NCBI GenBank assembly: GCA_963575745.1
Contig: CAUYUJ010014755.1
Span: 99,877 to 163,876 of the forward strand
Reading direction: 5' to 3'
Length of the DNA: 64,000 bases
From: Prorocentrum cordatum
Taxonomy: Eukaryota > Sar > Dinophyceae > Prorocentrales > Prorocentraceae
A program made the position numbers and the translations under genes. Shown here piece after piece: positions 21,262-32,199 of the stretch. The notes beneath the pieces were generated by a model. That model was not told the DNA's origin. It searched no databases and saw nothing but the letters and a program-made list of their open reading frames with translations. Position 1 is the first letter of the stretch, and each line of letters opens with the position of its first letter.

Positions 21262-22780
21262 AGAAAATGAGGAGACCATGCGACGAGACCAAGAGGAGGA
21301 GGAGATTTGAGGAGGAGGAGGAGGAGGACAAGGAGGAGAGGCCAAGGAGACCGTCGGCCGAAACAAGGCGGCAGAAGGAGGTAGAGGAGGACGAGGAGGA
21401 GAGCGCGGAGGGACGCCAAGGAAGGACCGGCGCACGTTTCTTCGATCTCCGGCGACCACGAGACCGGGATTGGTGCCGTGGCGGGCGTCGAGCCTGCCAA
21501 AGTCCTTTAGGGGCCTCTGTCCCCGTCCCCCGCCGTCATGGGGACCGGGGTTCCCCTCTCACCTCTCCCTTCCCGTTTCGTCCTCTCCGCCTCTTTGCTC
21601 ATCTTTTCTACAGCCTTTGAGGCTTGGGGTGCCTGTGCGTGTTCAGGCAGGACACTTTGTCGTGTACTGAAGTAACTTATCATTTTCTCCCCTGTCCATC
21701 AAAGGTAACCGATGCTGTGACACCTCCTCCCCTCCCCTCGACTCCCTTCTGAGGTCCCGGCCCGCGCTGCCCCCACAGGCTGGGGGCGTCCAGGAAGGGG
21801 GCGATGATCAGGGGAGGGTGGGTATCATGGCCAGGGCCATGATTTCTCCTCCGAGTATCATGCCCTCCCTTGCCCTTCTTCCAGCATGCCCGCTGGGGCC
21901 GTGCACGTGTTTCTGGCCATGATTTGCGAACCCCCCTCCCCCTCTTGGACGTCCCCAGGGCAGAGCCAGACCTTCGGGGCCCCTGGCGCGCGCTCGCTCG
22001 GGGGCAGCTAACAGGGCGCCCAATGGGTCACGGTGCCCCTACTGTCGCTCCAGTCTGGAGCCCCGGAGGGCCCCTCTGGGCCTCGCGATGGGGTGCTCTG
22101 GAGGCCGTGGGGGCCTCCATGAAATCCTGGGGGCAGCGTGGGGGACCCTGGAACATCCTGGGGACCTCCCAGGAAATCCTCCCTGGGAATCCTGGATGTC
22201 GTTGGCAAGGGCCACGGTGCCTCCAGCGTTTTGCTCCATTATGGAGCGTTTTGGGTCCCTCTAGGCCGCGCGAGGGGTGCTTTGGATCGGTGGTTCAAAA
22301 ATGTGATCCCGAGGGATGGGGGCCTAAGGATGGGGTCAAATGGTGGATTCACATTGTCTGAGGCACCTCGTCCTGAGGACCCCATCCTTCAGGGATCATC
22401 TTGAACCGCCGAGTGGAGGCCGTTGGGGCCTCCCTGAAATTCCTTGGGGCGCCTTGGGCCAGGGGCACTTCTGGCAACACCCGACTCGCCTCCCTCACCC
22501 GACCTTCGAAACATCTCGAAGGTTTGAGTGGGGCTTCGGACCCCCCCGCCGTCGCCTTCGTGGCGCCCGCTTGCGTGCTCCGCGCGCGGACGTGGCAATC
22601 CGTCCGTCCGTGCGTGCGTCCGTCCGTCCGTCCCCACGCGCGCGCAGGACTCTGGCGGGATGTGGGGCATCATGGGCCGGCCCGACGGCCTCGGCGGGAC
22701 GCCCGCGCCGCCACAATCTTTGAGCCGGGAGAGCCGCAGCGTGCCCAGCAGGACGCCGACGTTGGGGGCGTCCAAGGGTC
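21262..22780. other. Stretch without firm gene; GC-rich exon-like end
   Basis: GGA-rich run (21,290-21,420), unique DNA, and two related phrases GGAGGCCGTNGGGGCCTCC (22,100 and 22,408). At 22,655-22,790 a GC-rich segment is protein-like on both strands: plus GIMGRPDGLGGTPAPPQSLS, minus DAPNVGVLLGTLRLSRLKDC. It ends at the outer inverted repeat. Confidence 0.3.
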
Positions 22781-22850
22781 GAGTAGGAGATCGATTGCAG
22801 AATTGATGTGTCCCAAAATTAATCTGCTCGTCGAGTCTACGAAACCTACG
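22780..22850 (-). repeat. Outer inverted repeat, left copy
   Basis: The reverse complement of this stretch, with ATCAATTCTGCAATCGATCTC, matches the plus strand at 25,270-25,335 (ATCAATTCTGTATTCGATCTC). The pair brackets the foldback and CT-rich DNA. Confidence 0.6.
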
Positions 22851-22901
22851 TAACCCCGAACCCACGATAATAAAGTACCCCCCCTTAAGTAGTTTGAGTT
22901 T

Positions 22902-24610
22902 TTCCCTACCTAGGCTCTGCCTAGAAGGGTTCTTACTCTCTTAGCTAAAGGGGCCGGGCAATGGAAACCGCCCCGGGCGGTTCCCCCAGTCCACGCCCCG
23001 CGGTTCCCCCAGTCCCCTGGGTGCTTTCTTAGCTTTAGCTGAGCTTTAGCTTTAGCTTTAGCTTTAGCTTAGCTTTAGCTTAGCTTTAGCTTAGTGTTAA
23101 CTTAACTTTAGCTTAGCTTTAGCTTAGCTTTAGCTTAGCTTTAGCTTAGCTTCAGCTTAGTGTTAGCTTAGCTTTAGCTTAGCTTTAGCTTAGCTTTAGC
23201 TTAGCTTTAGCTTAGCTGTAGCTTAGTGTTAGCTTAGCCTTAGCTTAGCTGTAGCTTAGCTATAGCTTAGTGCTAGCTTAGCTTTAGCGTAGCTTCAGCT
23301 TAGTGTTAGCTCAGCTTTAGCTTAGCTTTAGCGTAGCTTTAGCTTGGCTTCAGCTTAGTGTTAGCTTAGCTTTAGCTTAGCTTTAGCTTAGCTTTAGCTT
23401 AGCTTTAGCTCAGCTTTAGCTTAGCTTTAGCTTAGCGTTAGCTTCAGCTTAGCTTTAGCTTAGCTTTAGCTTAGCTTTAGCGTAGATTTAGCTTGGCTTC
23501 AGCTCAGTGTTAGCTAAGCTTTAGCTTAGCTTTAGCTTAGCTTTAGCTTAGCTTTAGCTTAGCTTTAGCTTAGCTTTAGCTTAGCTTTAGCTTAGCTTTA
23601 CTTTATATTTAGCTTAGCCTTAGCTTAGCCTTAGCTTAGCTTTAGCTTAGCTTCAGCTTAGGTTTAGCGTACTTGTAGCTTAGCTTTAGCTTAGCTTTAG
23701 CTTATCTTTAGAGTTAGCTTAGCTTTAGCTTAGCTTTAGCGTAGCTTTAGCTTAGCTTTAGCTTAGCTTCAGCTTAGCTTTAGCTTAGCTTTAGCTTAGC
23801 TTTAGCTTAGTGTTAGCTTAGCCTTAGCTTAGCTTTAGCTTAGCTTTAGCTTAGCAGCTTTAGCTTAGCTTTAGCTTAGCTTTAGCTTAGCTTTAGCTTA
23901 GCTTTAGCTTAGCTTTAGCTTAGCTTTAGCTTAGCTTTCACTTAGCTAGTTTAGCTTTACTGTTACTACTGATGCTGCTTTCCTAGGGGCTCCAACTCCT
24001 AGGTAGGGTCGCACTGGGATAATTTATCCTCGGTCTCGACGGTTTTCAAATAGAGGCGGAGGGCGCGGAGGCCTAACTTCATTATCACGGGGAATGTTCG
24101 CCATCGAGGTTACTTCCTTCTTATGTTGAGATAATTATCCCAGTGCGACCCTACCTAGGAGTTGGAACCCCTAGGAAAGCAGCATTAGTAGTAACAGTAA
24201 CGCTAAGCTAAAGCTAAGCTAAAGCTAAGCCACAGCTAAGCTAAAGCTGAGCTAAAGCTGAGCTAAAGCTAAGCTAAAGCTGAGCAACAGCTAAGCTAAA
24301 GCTAAGCTACAGCTAAGCTAAATATAAGCTAAAGCTAAGCTAAAGCTAAGCTACAGCTAAGCTCAAGCTAAGCTAAAGCTAAGCTAAAGCTAAGCTAAAC
24401 GCTAAGCGAAAAGCTAAGTGAAACGCTAAGCTAAAGCTAGGCTACAGCTAAGCTAAAGCTAAGCTAAAGCTAAAGCTAAAGCTAAAGCTCACAGGGGACT
24501 GGGGGGAACCGCTCCCAGGGGACTGGGGGAACCGCCCGGGGCGTGTTCCACTGCCCGGCCCCTTTCAGCTAAGAGGGTAAGAACCCTTCTAGGCAGAGCC
24601 TGGGTAGGGA
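22902..24610. mobile_element. Giant foldback of two inverted MITE-like elements with 11-bp satellite
   Basis: Left element starts CCCTACCTAGGCTCTGCCTA, has GAACCGCCC-type GC stretches, then about 930 bp of GCTTTAGCTTA repeats (23,030-23,960), then CTTTCCTAGGGGCTCCAACT and CCTAGGTAGGGTCGCACTGG. The right element (24,140-24,610) is its reverse complement, with a shorter satellite (24,205-24,490). About 110 bp of unique sequence lie between (24,025-24,135), itself starting and ending in GGATAATT/AATTATCC. The termini match the element in ferredoxin spacer 3. No coding sequence is seen. Confidence 0.8.
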
Positions 24611-24630
24611 ACACCATAAGAAGGAAGTTC

Positions 24631-24709
24631 TGAACTCTCTCTCTCTCTCTCTCTCTCTCTTAGTTTCTGTTTATGTTCTCTCTCTCTCTTTCTCTCTCTC
24701 TCTCTTTTC

Positions 24710-24743
<34 letters not shown>

Positions 24744-24745
24744 TC
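24631..24745. repeat. CT microsatellite
   Basis: Interrupted (CT)n just after the foldback. A CGCCC-type phrase CCCCCTGGCGCCCTGAACTT follows and recurs at 25,000, where TTGTTGAGGATGT is also doubled (25,026-25,070). No gene seen in 24,750-25,250. Confidence 0.85.
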
Positions 24746-25254
24746 TCCCCCTCCCCCTGGCGCCCTGAACTTGTTTATCGCTGGGGTTGATTACCCCGGG
24801 AAAACTAAGCACATGAGCTCCCCTACACGAGCAGATGAACATTTTAATTTTCATCAAGCGTTTACAAATTAAATCTCATAAGTTTTGAACTTTGGATGTT
24901 CGCTTCCTCCTTCCCCTCTCCTCTCTCCTCCGCCTCCTCCTCCTGCTCTTCTTGTCTTTCTCTCTATATCTCTTTTTATTCCTCCTTCTTCTCGCCCCCT
25001 GGCGCCCTAAACTGAGACAAACCATTGTTGAGGATGTCTCAATGGAGACAAATCATTGTTGAGGATGTATCATACAGGACCAAAGACCAAGGATCCTCAA
25101 GATATCTTTGGCGTTTTCCTCTTGATATCTCTTTATGCTGGCTCTGGCGGGCAACTGTTACTATCCCCACGAAAACCCCGAACTTTATTATCTCTGAGGG
25201 TTTATTCTCGTGGGTTCATGGTTAGAGTGTTCTCGTGTATGCGAACATTATTTG

Positions 25255-25335
25255 TAGGATGTTTGAGATTCGGCGAAAAATCGATTCAGGGGTATATCAA
25301 TTCTGTATTCGATCTCCTACCCGAAGAAGATCATC
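25255..25335 (+). repeat. Outer inverted repeat, right copy
   Basis: Partner of 22,780-22,850 in opposite orientation; about 75 percent alike over 60-70 bp by eye. A GC-rich, exon-like segment starts close by on each side (22,655-22,790 and 25,560-25,855), so the repeat may be an intron-edge sequence rather than a transposon end. Confidence 0.55.
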
Positions 25336-25559
25336 GAGACCTGGGCCTTGCAATTTTCCACGCCTGGCGTTTTTTCGCAGAGTCGTGAGGCTCTGGCCCA
25401 TCGCAAATGGATGCGGCTCGAAAGCTGCCGCAAGATGGTGGGGTCTGGGGCTCCGGTCGTGGTCGTCGTCTTCCCCCTCTCCTGCGGGCGAGGGGGGATG
25501 CCCATGCCTTCCCTGGCTCGACAAATGCCCCTGGCTTGGTACCTGTCGGCAGTCGGCGC

Positions 25560-25855
25560 GCCCAGAGCACAGCAGTGCGAAGCTCAGCCGGGCCTTCGTG
25601 GCGCGCGCGCGCGAGGCCGTCGTGTTCCTCGTGGTCGCCGCCGTCGTCGTCGTGGTGACCGTGGCCGTCTCGTGGCCCTGGTCGGCAGCGTTTTGGTCGT
25701 CGTGGCCGCGGTCGCCGTTGTCCTCGTCGTCGCCGTCCTCGAGGCTGGCGTCGTCGTCGGCGGACTGGAGCCTCCCGCCAGGATGGACGAGCTGCCGGCC
25801 GTCGGCCAGCACCGCGACTACGAGCCCGTCTTCCTCCCGCAGCTGCGCCTCAGGG
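25560..25855 (+). other. GC-rich exon-like segment with possible membrane segment
   Basis: High GC at third positions in one frame, with LVALVGSVLVVVAAVAVVLV, a possible transmembrane helix, and then ARMDELPAVGQHRDYEPVFL; it ends CTCAGGGTGGGT, a possible 5' splice site. Part of the segment is GTC-repeat-like, which can mimic a hydrophobic frame. Confidence 0.25.
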
Positions 25856-26319
25856 TGGGTCTGGGGCGCGGCGAACGGGAGCGTTCGTGAGGAGGAGGAC
25901 GTGGAGGAGGAGGACGTGGAGGAGGAGGATCTCTCCTTGTCGCAGGTGATGTGAGCCTTTCAGTTGCAGTCGCAGTTGTTCCTGAGGATGAGTAGCTTGC
26001 CAGGGGCACACTTGGAAAATCTCACGTTTTGTTATGTTTACCGGTTACCACAACAGAACATTGAGTATCACATGTTTTGTTATGGCTATTGGTTGCCACA
26101 AAACCCAACGTGTGATTTCCATTTGAGGCAACCGGTAGCCCTAAAACACGTGAGATGTTCCATCTAGGCATCCCGGCATCTTTCGCCCATCCTTCGCAGC
26201 CATCGCCAGCCATTTTTCCGTTCAGGAGACCTGAACTTGGGCGTCCAAGGTCCCTGCATTCTTAACGCACATCCCACGATCCTGTCGCACTGTAGCCGAG
26301 GGGGGTGGGGGATCGTGTG

Positions 26320-26500
26320 GGGGGTACAGTCGGAACCAACGGTAAGGCTGGGTAACCCTCCCAAGGGTACCCTTGCATCCGTCCCTCTTCGGTTCATCCT
26401 CAACCCTTTTCAATTGCCAGCCTCGTTCGAAGAGCCTCGACACGGGCGTCCAAGGAACTTGCATTGTCACCGCGTATCCTTGCTATCAGTTTTGACTGTT
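26320..26500 (+). repeat. SINE-sized dispersed repeat, copy d
   Basis: Opens GGTACAGTCGGAACCAACGG and closes TTGCTATCAGTTTTGACTG. A partial copy of the same 3' part (GGGCGTCCAAGGTCCCTGCATT) precedes it at 26,165-26,290. Confidence 0.65.
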
Positions 26501-27514
26501 GGGAATGGACCGCGCTTCGCGCGGCTTGGGGCTCGGGGCTCGCTTAGTCGCGCTGCCCCGGGGGGAAGTCGGCGCACGTGGGGGAGGAGGAGCCGGAACT
26601 GGCCATCGGGCGGGGCAGCATCTCTTGCCGCGGGCCTGGTGCTGGCAGGTCGGCGCCGCCCTGACGCGGCGGCGAACCCAGCGCGGGCGCTCAAGGTTGA
26701 ACGCCGCCGTGGGCCCAGATTCGGCCGTTGCGGAGCGATCTGTGTGGTCGGAGCGAGGCGATTAGTCAAGGTTGAACGATCCGCGCGGTGTCAGGAACCA
26801 ACGCTAAAGTCATCACGACGTTGATTTGCTGCAATTGTTTGATTGTCCCGGGGAACGAAGATGCAGCTGGTGGCCGGAATGGAGGAAAGAAGCGCCCGTC
26901 GTGAGTTTTGTCGAGCCTGCGCCCAGCGGACGAGGGACTCCCTCCCGTGTCCTCTCAAAGTCAGTCCCCAGACATTTTCTTCTGGAGACTACTCTGGCCC
27001 ATTTTCCGATCTGCGTCCAGCCGTGAAATGTTGCTCAAATGTTGCCCCACCCCGTCCTGCCCGGCCTCCCTCCCCTTGCCTTGACGTGGGCCCCTGGAGC
27101 TATGACACCTGCTCCAGGGCCAGCGTCCCGTCCTGGTGCCTTGACCGCTCCTGAGCCCCGCAACGGGCCTCCAGACGCCGAAGTCATGGAAAAACCTGAC
27201 AGTCGCATCGGATTTTCCGTGATGTTGGATCTGAGGGCCGCTTTGCTTCCTTCCCTGGAGAAGGCGCGCCGCCGCCGCCACCTTTGGGGTGGGTGGACGG
27301 GCCAGGATGAGCCGACCTGCAGAATGCAGGTGTGCAGGATACTCCGCGAGAGTGCCCGAACTTGTCCACACCACCACCCCGCTGGCCACCCCCTTTTCCT
27401 CCACAGTCGGTCGTGATTATAACTCTGATGCTGTCAATGGCCGTCGTACCGCGGCGTTTCACCCTGTAGGTGGCAGCTGCTTCTGAGGTTCTTGGCCGCT
27501 GGAGGAAACGAGGC

Positions 27515-27640
27515 CAACTGCACGCACACTCGCGCGCCAGCTGCCCGCGTACGGTCGCGCGTGAGCGCCCTCGCTGTCCTCGCGGCGTGCCGCGCCGGCG
27601 GTATGCGTAGGCCACCGCGTACGGTCGCCACGCCGTCGTG
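27515..27640 (-). repeat. Dispersed repeat GCCCGCGTAAGGTCGC, copy 2
   Basis: Partner of 5,770-5,900. The surrounding 26,500-28,300 has no supported gene; it contains a GC-rich island at 26,520-26,760 and CA-poor unique DNA. Confidence 0.5.
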
Positions 27641-28854
27641 CGTCGTCAGGGCCCGTGTGCTGTGCTGGTGGTGCGTTTCTCCGCTCCTCGATGTTTCATG
27701 GGTCTGATATCGCAGCCACGACGCTGAAAGTAGGACAAACTTGGGTTCGGAAGTGGCCTGCTGTCACGTAGGTCTGCAGGTCTTTCCGTGGTTATGTCTC
27801 GAGCGTGCCGCGTGCATTCAGGCGCGCTCTAGGGGCAAACTATGTATCTCGATACTAATGTAGCGTTCCTTGTGGTGGGAGCTTGAGTGTGACCCAGGCA
27901 AGGTCGGTGTAATTGTTCGATGGTCTTTCCTGAAACTTGGTGCAGTCAAGAAAGGCCTCAAGGACGAGGCACTGACGCAAGGGATACTTTCCGGCCCTTC
28001 TGCTCAGGGCATTCGGGTCATGTGTTCATGCCTCCCTGGTCCAGAGCAACGCCGTCTTAGCGCGCTCTCGCGTGCGTTCTATAGGTGCCTTGCATCCTGA
28101 TGGCAGCACCTCCATCGTAGGTCCCCGGTCCCAGGCCAGTCCGAAGAGGCAAGGCTTAAGAGGCGGCGCGGCCGCCGAAAACTTACGGAGCGAGCCTGCA
28201 AGACCAGAGTTATCAACACCACAGGCTTGAGATCCTCAAGGCTGTTCTGAGGGGCTGCGCTCGAAGAAGGGTTCCAGCAGTCTCCGTATCAGAGCTTCGG
28301 GATCAGGCACCCATTGACCCTACACTCGTGACTGGACCGTGGGCAGAGGCGGGCGCCCTGGCTGGAGAGTGGGCAGGGGCGGGTGGCCGTGTCCCAGGCT
28401 CGTCTCTGTCGTTGGCGCCGCATGGGCGCCCGCGGGCTGCCAGCCTCGAGACGCCAGGGCCCACGTCGATCCGATCGATCCTCGCAACTGGCTCAGACTG
28501 CCATTCTTCCCTCGCCGGCCCTCGCTTTCAGGCGGGTTCCGAAGATGCCATGCCTGAGGGGGCGGCGTGGTCGCCGCCGACACCTTGCAGAGCGAGCCTG
28601 CAGAACGAGCCTGCAGAGCGAGCTTGCAGAGCCTGCCCAGGCCGAGTGAGTCAGCCTCACACTGGCGTAGAGGAGGAGGAGGAGGAGGAGGAGGAGGAGG
28701 AGGAGGAGGAGGACCAGTGCGAACCCAAGACGCATCAAAGATATTGCGATCATTCATCCCATCCTCCAAGTTCACTCTTCACAGGTTCCTATTATGATTC
28801 CTTTTCCGTGTGGGAAGTGCCCCATCGGAAGACATTCGTCTGAGAACCCTCAAT

Positions 28855-29335
28855 CATGCCAAAACGCAAGTCCTGCCACTTCAACGCAACGCCACTGCTG
28901 AGTGGAGCTGTGGCGTCTTGAAAATCCTAAAACGTGCCCGAACATTTTCCCTGGGACTTCAACACCGCGAATCAACGTGACTGTTGCGCCCTGAACTCTT
29001 AAATCGTGCCAGAACACAACTCTTTGGGCTTCAAACCTGCGAGTCCTCAAAACTGGTGGAAACGTCTAAGACAAATGTGGCGCGGCGCGAAAGGTAGAGC
29101 CACATGTTGTAAAGGAACCGCCCTCCATCCTTGCAACTGCTGTAAACTCTGAAGACGAATGTGCGCAGCGCTAAGGCGAGAGGCGCATCTTGACAGTTGA
29201 CCGCCATCCATCGTTCAGGCTGCTGCAAGCTTTGATGACGAATGGGCGCGTTGCTCAGGCGAGAGCACCGTCTTGAAGTCGTGCCGCCCCTATCTTTGAA
29301 GCTGTTGCAGCTTTCAAGCTTGAGGATCACAAAAG
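28855..29335 (-). repeat. Roughly 80-bp tandem repeats, inverted block
   Basis: Reverse complement of the 9,020-9,450 block with both repeat types in the same order (on the minus strand first the GGGCGG...CTCTCGCCTTAGCGC type, then the CGCAACAGTCACGTTGATTC type). Confidence 0.75.
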
Positions 29336-29339
29336 ATGC

Positions 29340-29907
29340 GGGTGTCTCAGGCACAACGCCCGCACCGCCCTACCGACACGTCTGAGGGTGCGATAGGGAG
29401 GAGTTGTTTGTAAGGAGACGGGATCGAGGAGAAGGAGAAGGAAGAGGAGGAGGAAGGGGCAGGAAGAGGAGGAGGAGGAGGAGGAGGGGGAGGAGGAGGA
29501 GGGGGAGGGGAAAGTGGAGGGGGAGGAGGAGAGGGAGGCGTAGGGGGTCCTGGCAGTGCCGCAAGGCGCCGCCACACCCAGAGCCGCCGAGGCGCCCGCA
29601 TGGTGAGCTCAAGGCAGTGATGTGCGCGATGGTGGGATCCATTGGATACGTATTGTCATCTTGCCAAACAGCTGGCTCGAGGTTTGACAGCAACCCTAGC
29701 TTTGGAGGGGTCCCCTTGTGTGCTTCCGTGTCCTGGGCGCTCCACTTTGGAACGATCTTCTTCGTTTCTGTTTGTGTCTCCGTGTCGGTTGTGCAGTAAT
29801 GTTTTGCCTTGTTGTATTTCGCCCCAGCTCCAAGGCGGGCAGCGCTCTGAAGTCGCCGACGTCGGCGGCGCCCTGGCCGAGCCGCCTGGAGGACGGTCGT
29901 CGTTGTC

Positions 29908-29938
<31 letters not shown>

Positions 29939-30460
29939 CGTCATCGTCGCCGTCGTCGTCGTTGTCGTCGTCGCAGTCGTCGTCGTGGTTCTCGTCGTCA
30001 TCGTCGCCGTCGTCGTTGTCGTCGTCGCAGTCGTCGCAGCTCCGCCGCTGGCGCTCGGCGGTGGGGGCGAGTGGGGCTGGGCTCCGCCGCAGCTCCGCGC
30101 GCTGGCGCGGGTCGTCGAGCGCCGCCGCCGCCGTCGATGGAAAGCGGTGCCAAGCCATGAAAAGCAATGCGAAGCAACTCGAAACATTGCAATGCAACGC
30201 AGGCCAAGACGGCGACGGGGCGGCGACGCCGAGAGCATAGCCGCAAAACCGACGGGCAGGCCCAGAGCGACGGGGTGGCCACCGCCACCACATAGCCGTC
30301 AAGCCGACGGGCAGGCCCAGAAGACGGGCGTCGACGGGGCGGCGACGACGACCACATAGCCGCCATACCGAGGGGAGGCCCAGTTAGTTCCTCAGAGAAG
30401 AAGGAATACCTCAGGGGGCCGTCAACAACGCGACTCGAAAAGCTGGTCACCGGGAACGAC
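29340..30460. other. GA-rich and GTC-rich satellite stretch
   Basis: GGA-rich run (29,415-29,540), and GTCGTC/GTCATC satellite (29,890-30,035). Between them TTTCGCCCCAG is followed by a short GC-rich island (29,839-29,900) then GTCGTCG, an exon-like arrangement. Long open frames here are satellite artefacts. 28,320-28,855 before it has a (GGA)n (28,670-28,713) and no gene. Confidence 0.4.
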
Positions 30461-30464
30461 TTTA

Positions 30465-30645
30465 CTGTTCCAGGCCACCCCAGCGGGGTTTCGGAGCAGA
30501 CGGGATCGCAGGATCGCACCGCATCTCGGACGCATCGGCGATGCAGACCAACCTGGAGCCAAGTCTCTCCAACCCGGCGACGGTGCATCGCAGTGCGATC
30601 CTCCGGCCCCATCTGCTCCGACTCCACTGGAGTGGCCCCCCTGGC
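30465..30645 (+). repeat. Palindromic dispersed repeat, copy 3 (second part only)
   Basis: ACGCATCGGCGATGCAGACC, GGTGCATCGCAGTGCGATCC and CCCATCTGCTCCGACTCC match the second part of copies 1 and 2. The first part is absent. Confidence 0.6.
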
Positions 30646-31116
30646 AAGAAGAGCCACGGCGTGGGAGGTCTGGGCTCCTCACACTTGCCCGTTGCCTGCG
30701 GTCGGTTTGGTGAGGCGCTCCAGGAAAGGATCGGCGGCGGGCGAGGGGGGGAGGCGAGAAGGGGGAGGCCTTCTCAGAAGGCTCGGAAGGCCCCAGGCCT
30801 TCTGAAAGCTGTGTTTTTCGACGCCTTCCCCGAAGAAACATACAACTTTTCAGAAGGCCACAGGGCCTCTGAGAAGCCCCGCCGCATTCTGAGAAGGCAT
30901 CCTCCGCACTTTCCCCCACGCTCGCCGCCGAGAGGAGAGAGAGAGAGAGAGAGACGGGTTTTGCTACAAGTGTCCGTGGCCCAGGGTGCCCCCAGGATTT
31001 CCAAGGAGGTCACCGGGGCCTCCAGAACACCCTTTACGAGGCCCAGAGGGCCGCAGGCGCTTCAGAATTCAGTGAAAAGCTGGGGACACCCTGGGCCTGG
31101 GGAACCTTTTAGCACC

Positions 31117-31151
<35 letters not shown>

Positions 31152-31340
31152 GAGAGAGAGAGAGAGAGAGAGACGAGAGTCAAGCCGCCATTTGTCCGGG
31201 GAGATGTGCTCCCATGTGCTCCCCCTCTTTCCTCCTCCCTCTTTCTCCCTTCCTCCTCCCGTCCTCCTCCCTCCTTTTCCTCCTACATTCTTCCTCCCGC
31301 CTCCTCCTCCTCCTCCTCCTCCCTCGACCTTGCTGCTGCA
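30646..31340. other. GA microsatellites and pyrimidine tract, no gene
   Basis: (GA)n at 30,930-30,952 and 31,118-31,172, then a CT-rich tract (31,215-31,325) ending CTGCTGCAGCAG. A phrase GAAAAGCTGGGGACACC lies between. Nothing coding recognised. Confidence 0.6.
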
Positions 31341-31869
31341 GCAGTTCAGCATCGTGGGCTCGTCGGTTGAGCCCAGATCTTTGGAGATTGAATGTCGTGC
31401 TGCAGCGTACAGGTTGGCAGTACGAAGTCCACAACTTTACCTCGAGAGGATAGCCTGGGAGCAGGCTCAGGAGGATGACGAAAGGGTCCTTGCCCCCTGG
31501 CAAAATAATTTAGTGGAGCAGAGTATTGTTCCAACCTTTGCAAGGTTCAGGTTGAGTTGGAGGTGGTCCATCGGTGCCCGTACAATAACCACACCCCCGA
31601 CCTCCAGAAAAAGGTCCACTGGCTCCTGAAAAGGTCTCGTGTCGGTCCCTACCGTTTCCAGCTTGCTGCTATCTCGCCTGCAAAATTTTGAACCAGCAGC
31701 GTCGCCTATGCATGCTGATCGGATGTTCATCAACATCATCTTGATGGGCCCGCACCTCCCCTTCTATATTGTGCTTGCTCAGTTACGTGCTATATGTAAT
31801 GAGTGGTGTACGACTGAAAGATCCAGATAGAATGGAGGGAGTATTGGGCCGTATCGGCTTGGATGTTTT

Positions 31870-32190
31870 GCTGTCGGGGGCGATGCTGTACGGCACTATC
31901 TTGGTTGTTTTGTAGCCCTGAATGTCCCAGAGAAATGTATAGCCTGCCTGTCTCCCCTTTGTTTGAGCTTTCTTCTATCGAACGCATGCTTGTCCATACT
32001 ATGTGTTTCTCCAGCCTGCCAGGGCTTCTGTGTATATGTATTGCTGCTGATCTTTTGTTATCCACGTTGAATTCTTTTCGGTCGAAGGGCAGGTGCTCGG
32101 AATCCCTCACGTCCCCTCTTATGGAGGCAAGGTGCAGGGCTATCGCCAAGAGCTCCGCCAGAGCGCGGGAGCTGCTCACGCGGTCGTAGC
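31870..32190 (-). pseudogene. Copia RNase H scrap
   Basis: Minus-strand frame reads SRALAELLAIALHLASIRGD, VDNKRSAAIHIHRSPGRLEK-HI and SMRSIEESSNKGETGRLYIS, which follows the end of copia RNase H: A-E box, Dn-x-aA-i, H-I-x-x-x-x-r-x-I-E, l-x-y-i-s. The canonical AD-x-LTK end is not seen. No other copia domain lies next to it; 31,345-31,600 on the plus strand has an unrecognised protein-like frame (EIECRAAAYRLAVRSPQLYL). Confidence 0.45.
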
Positions 32191-32199
32191 GGTGCGGCC

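Noticed and set aside
26200-26225. GCCATTTTTCCGTTCAGG, partly like the spliced leader
   Set aside because: Shares only the CCATTTT core and part of the end; falls inside a dispersed repeat partial copy and no gene follows.
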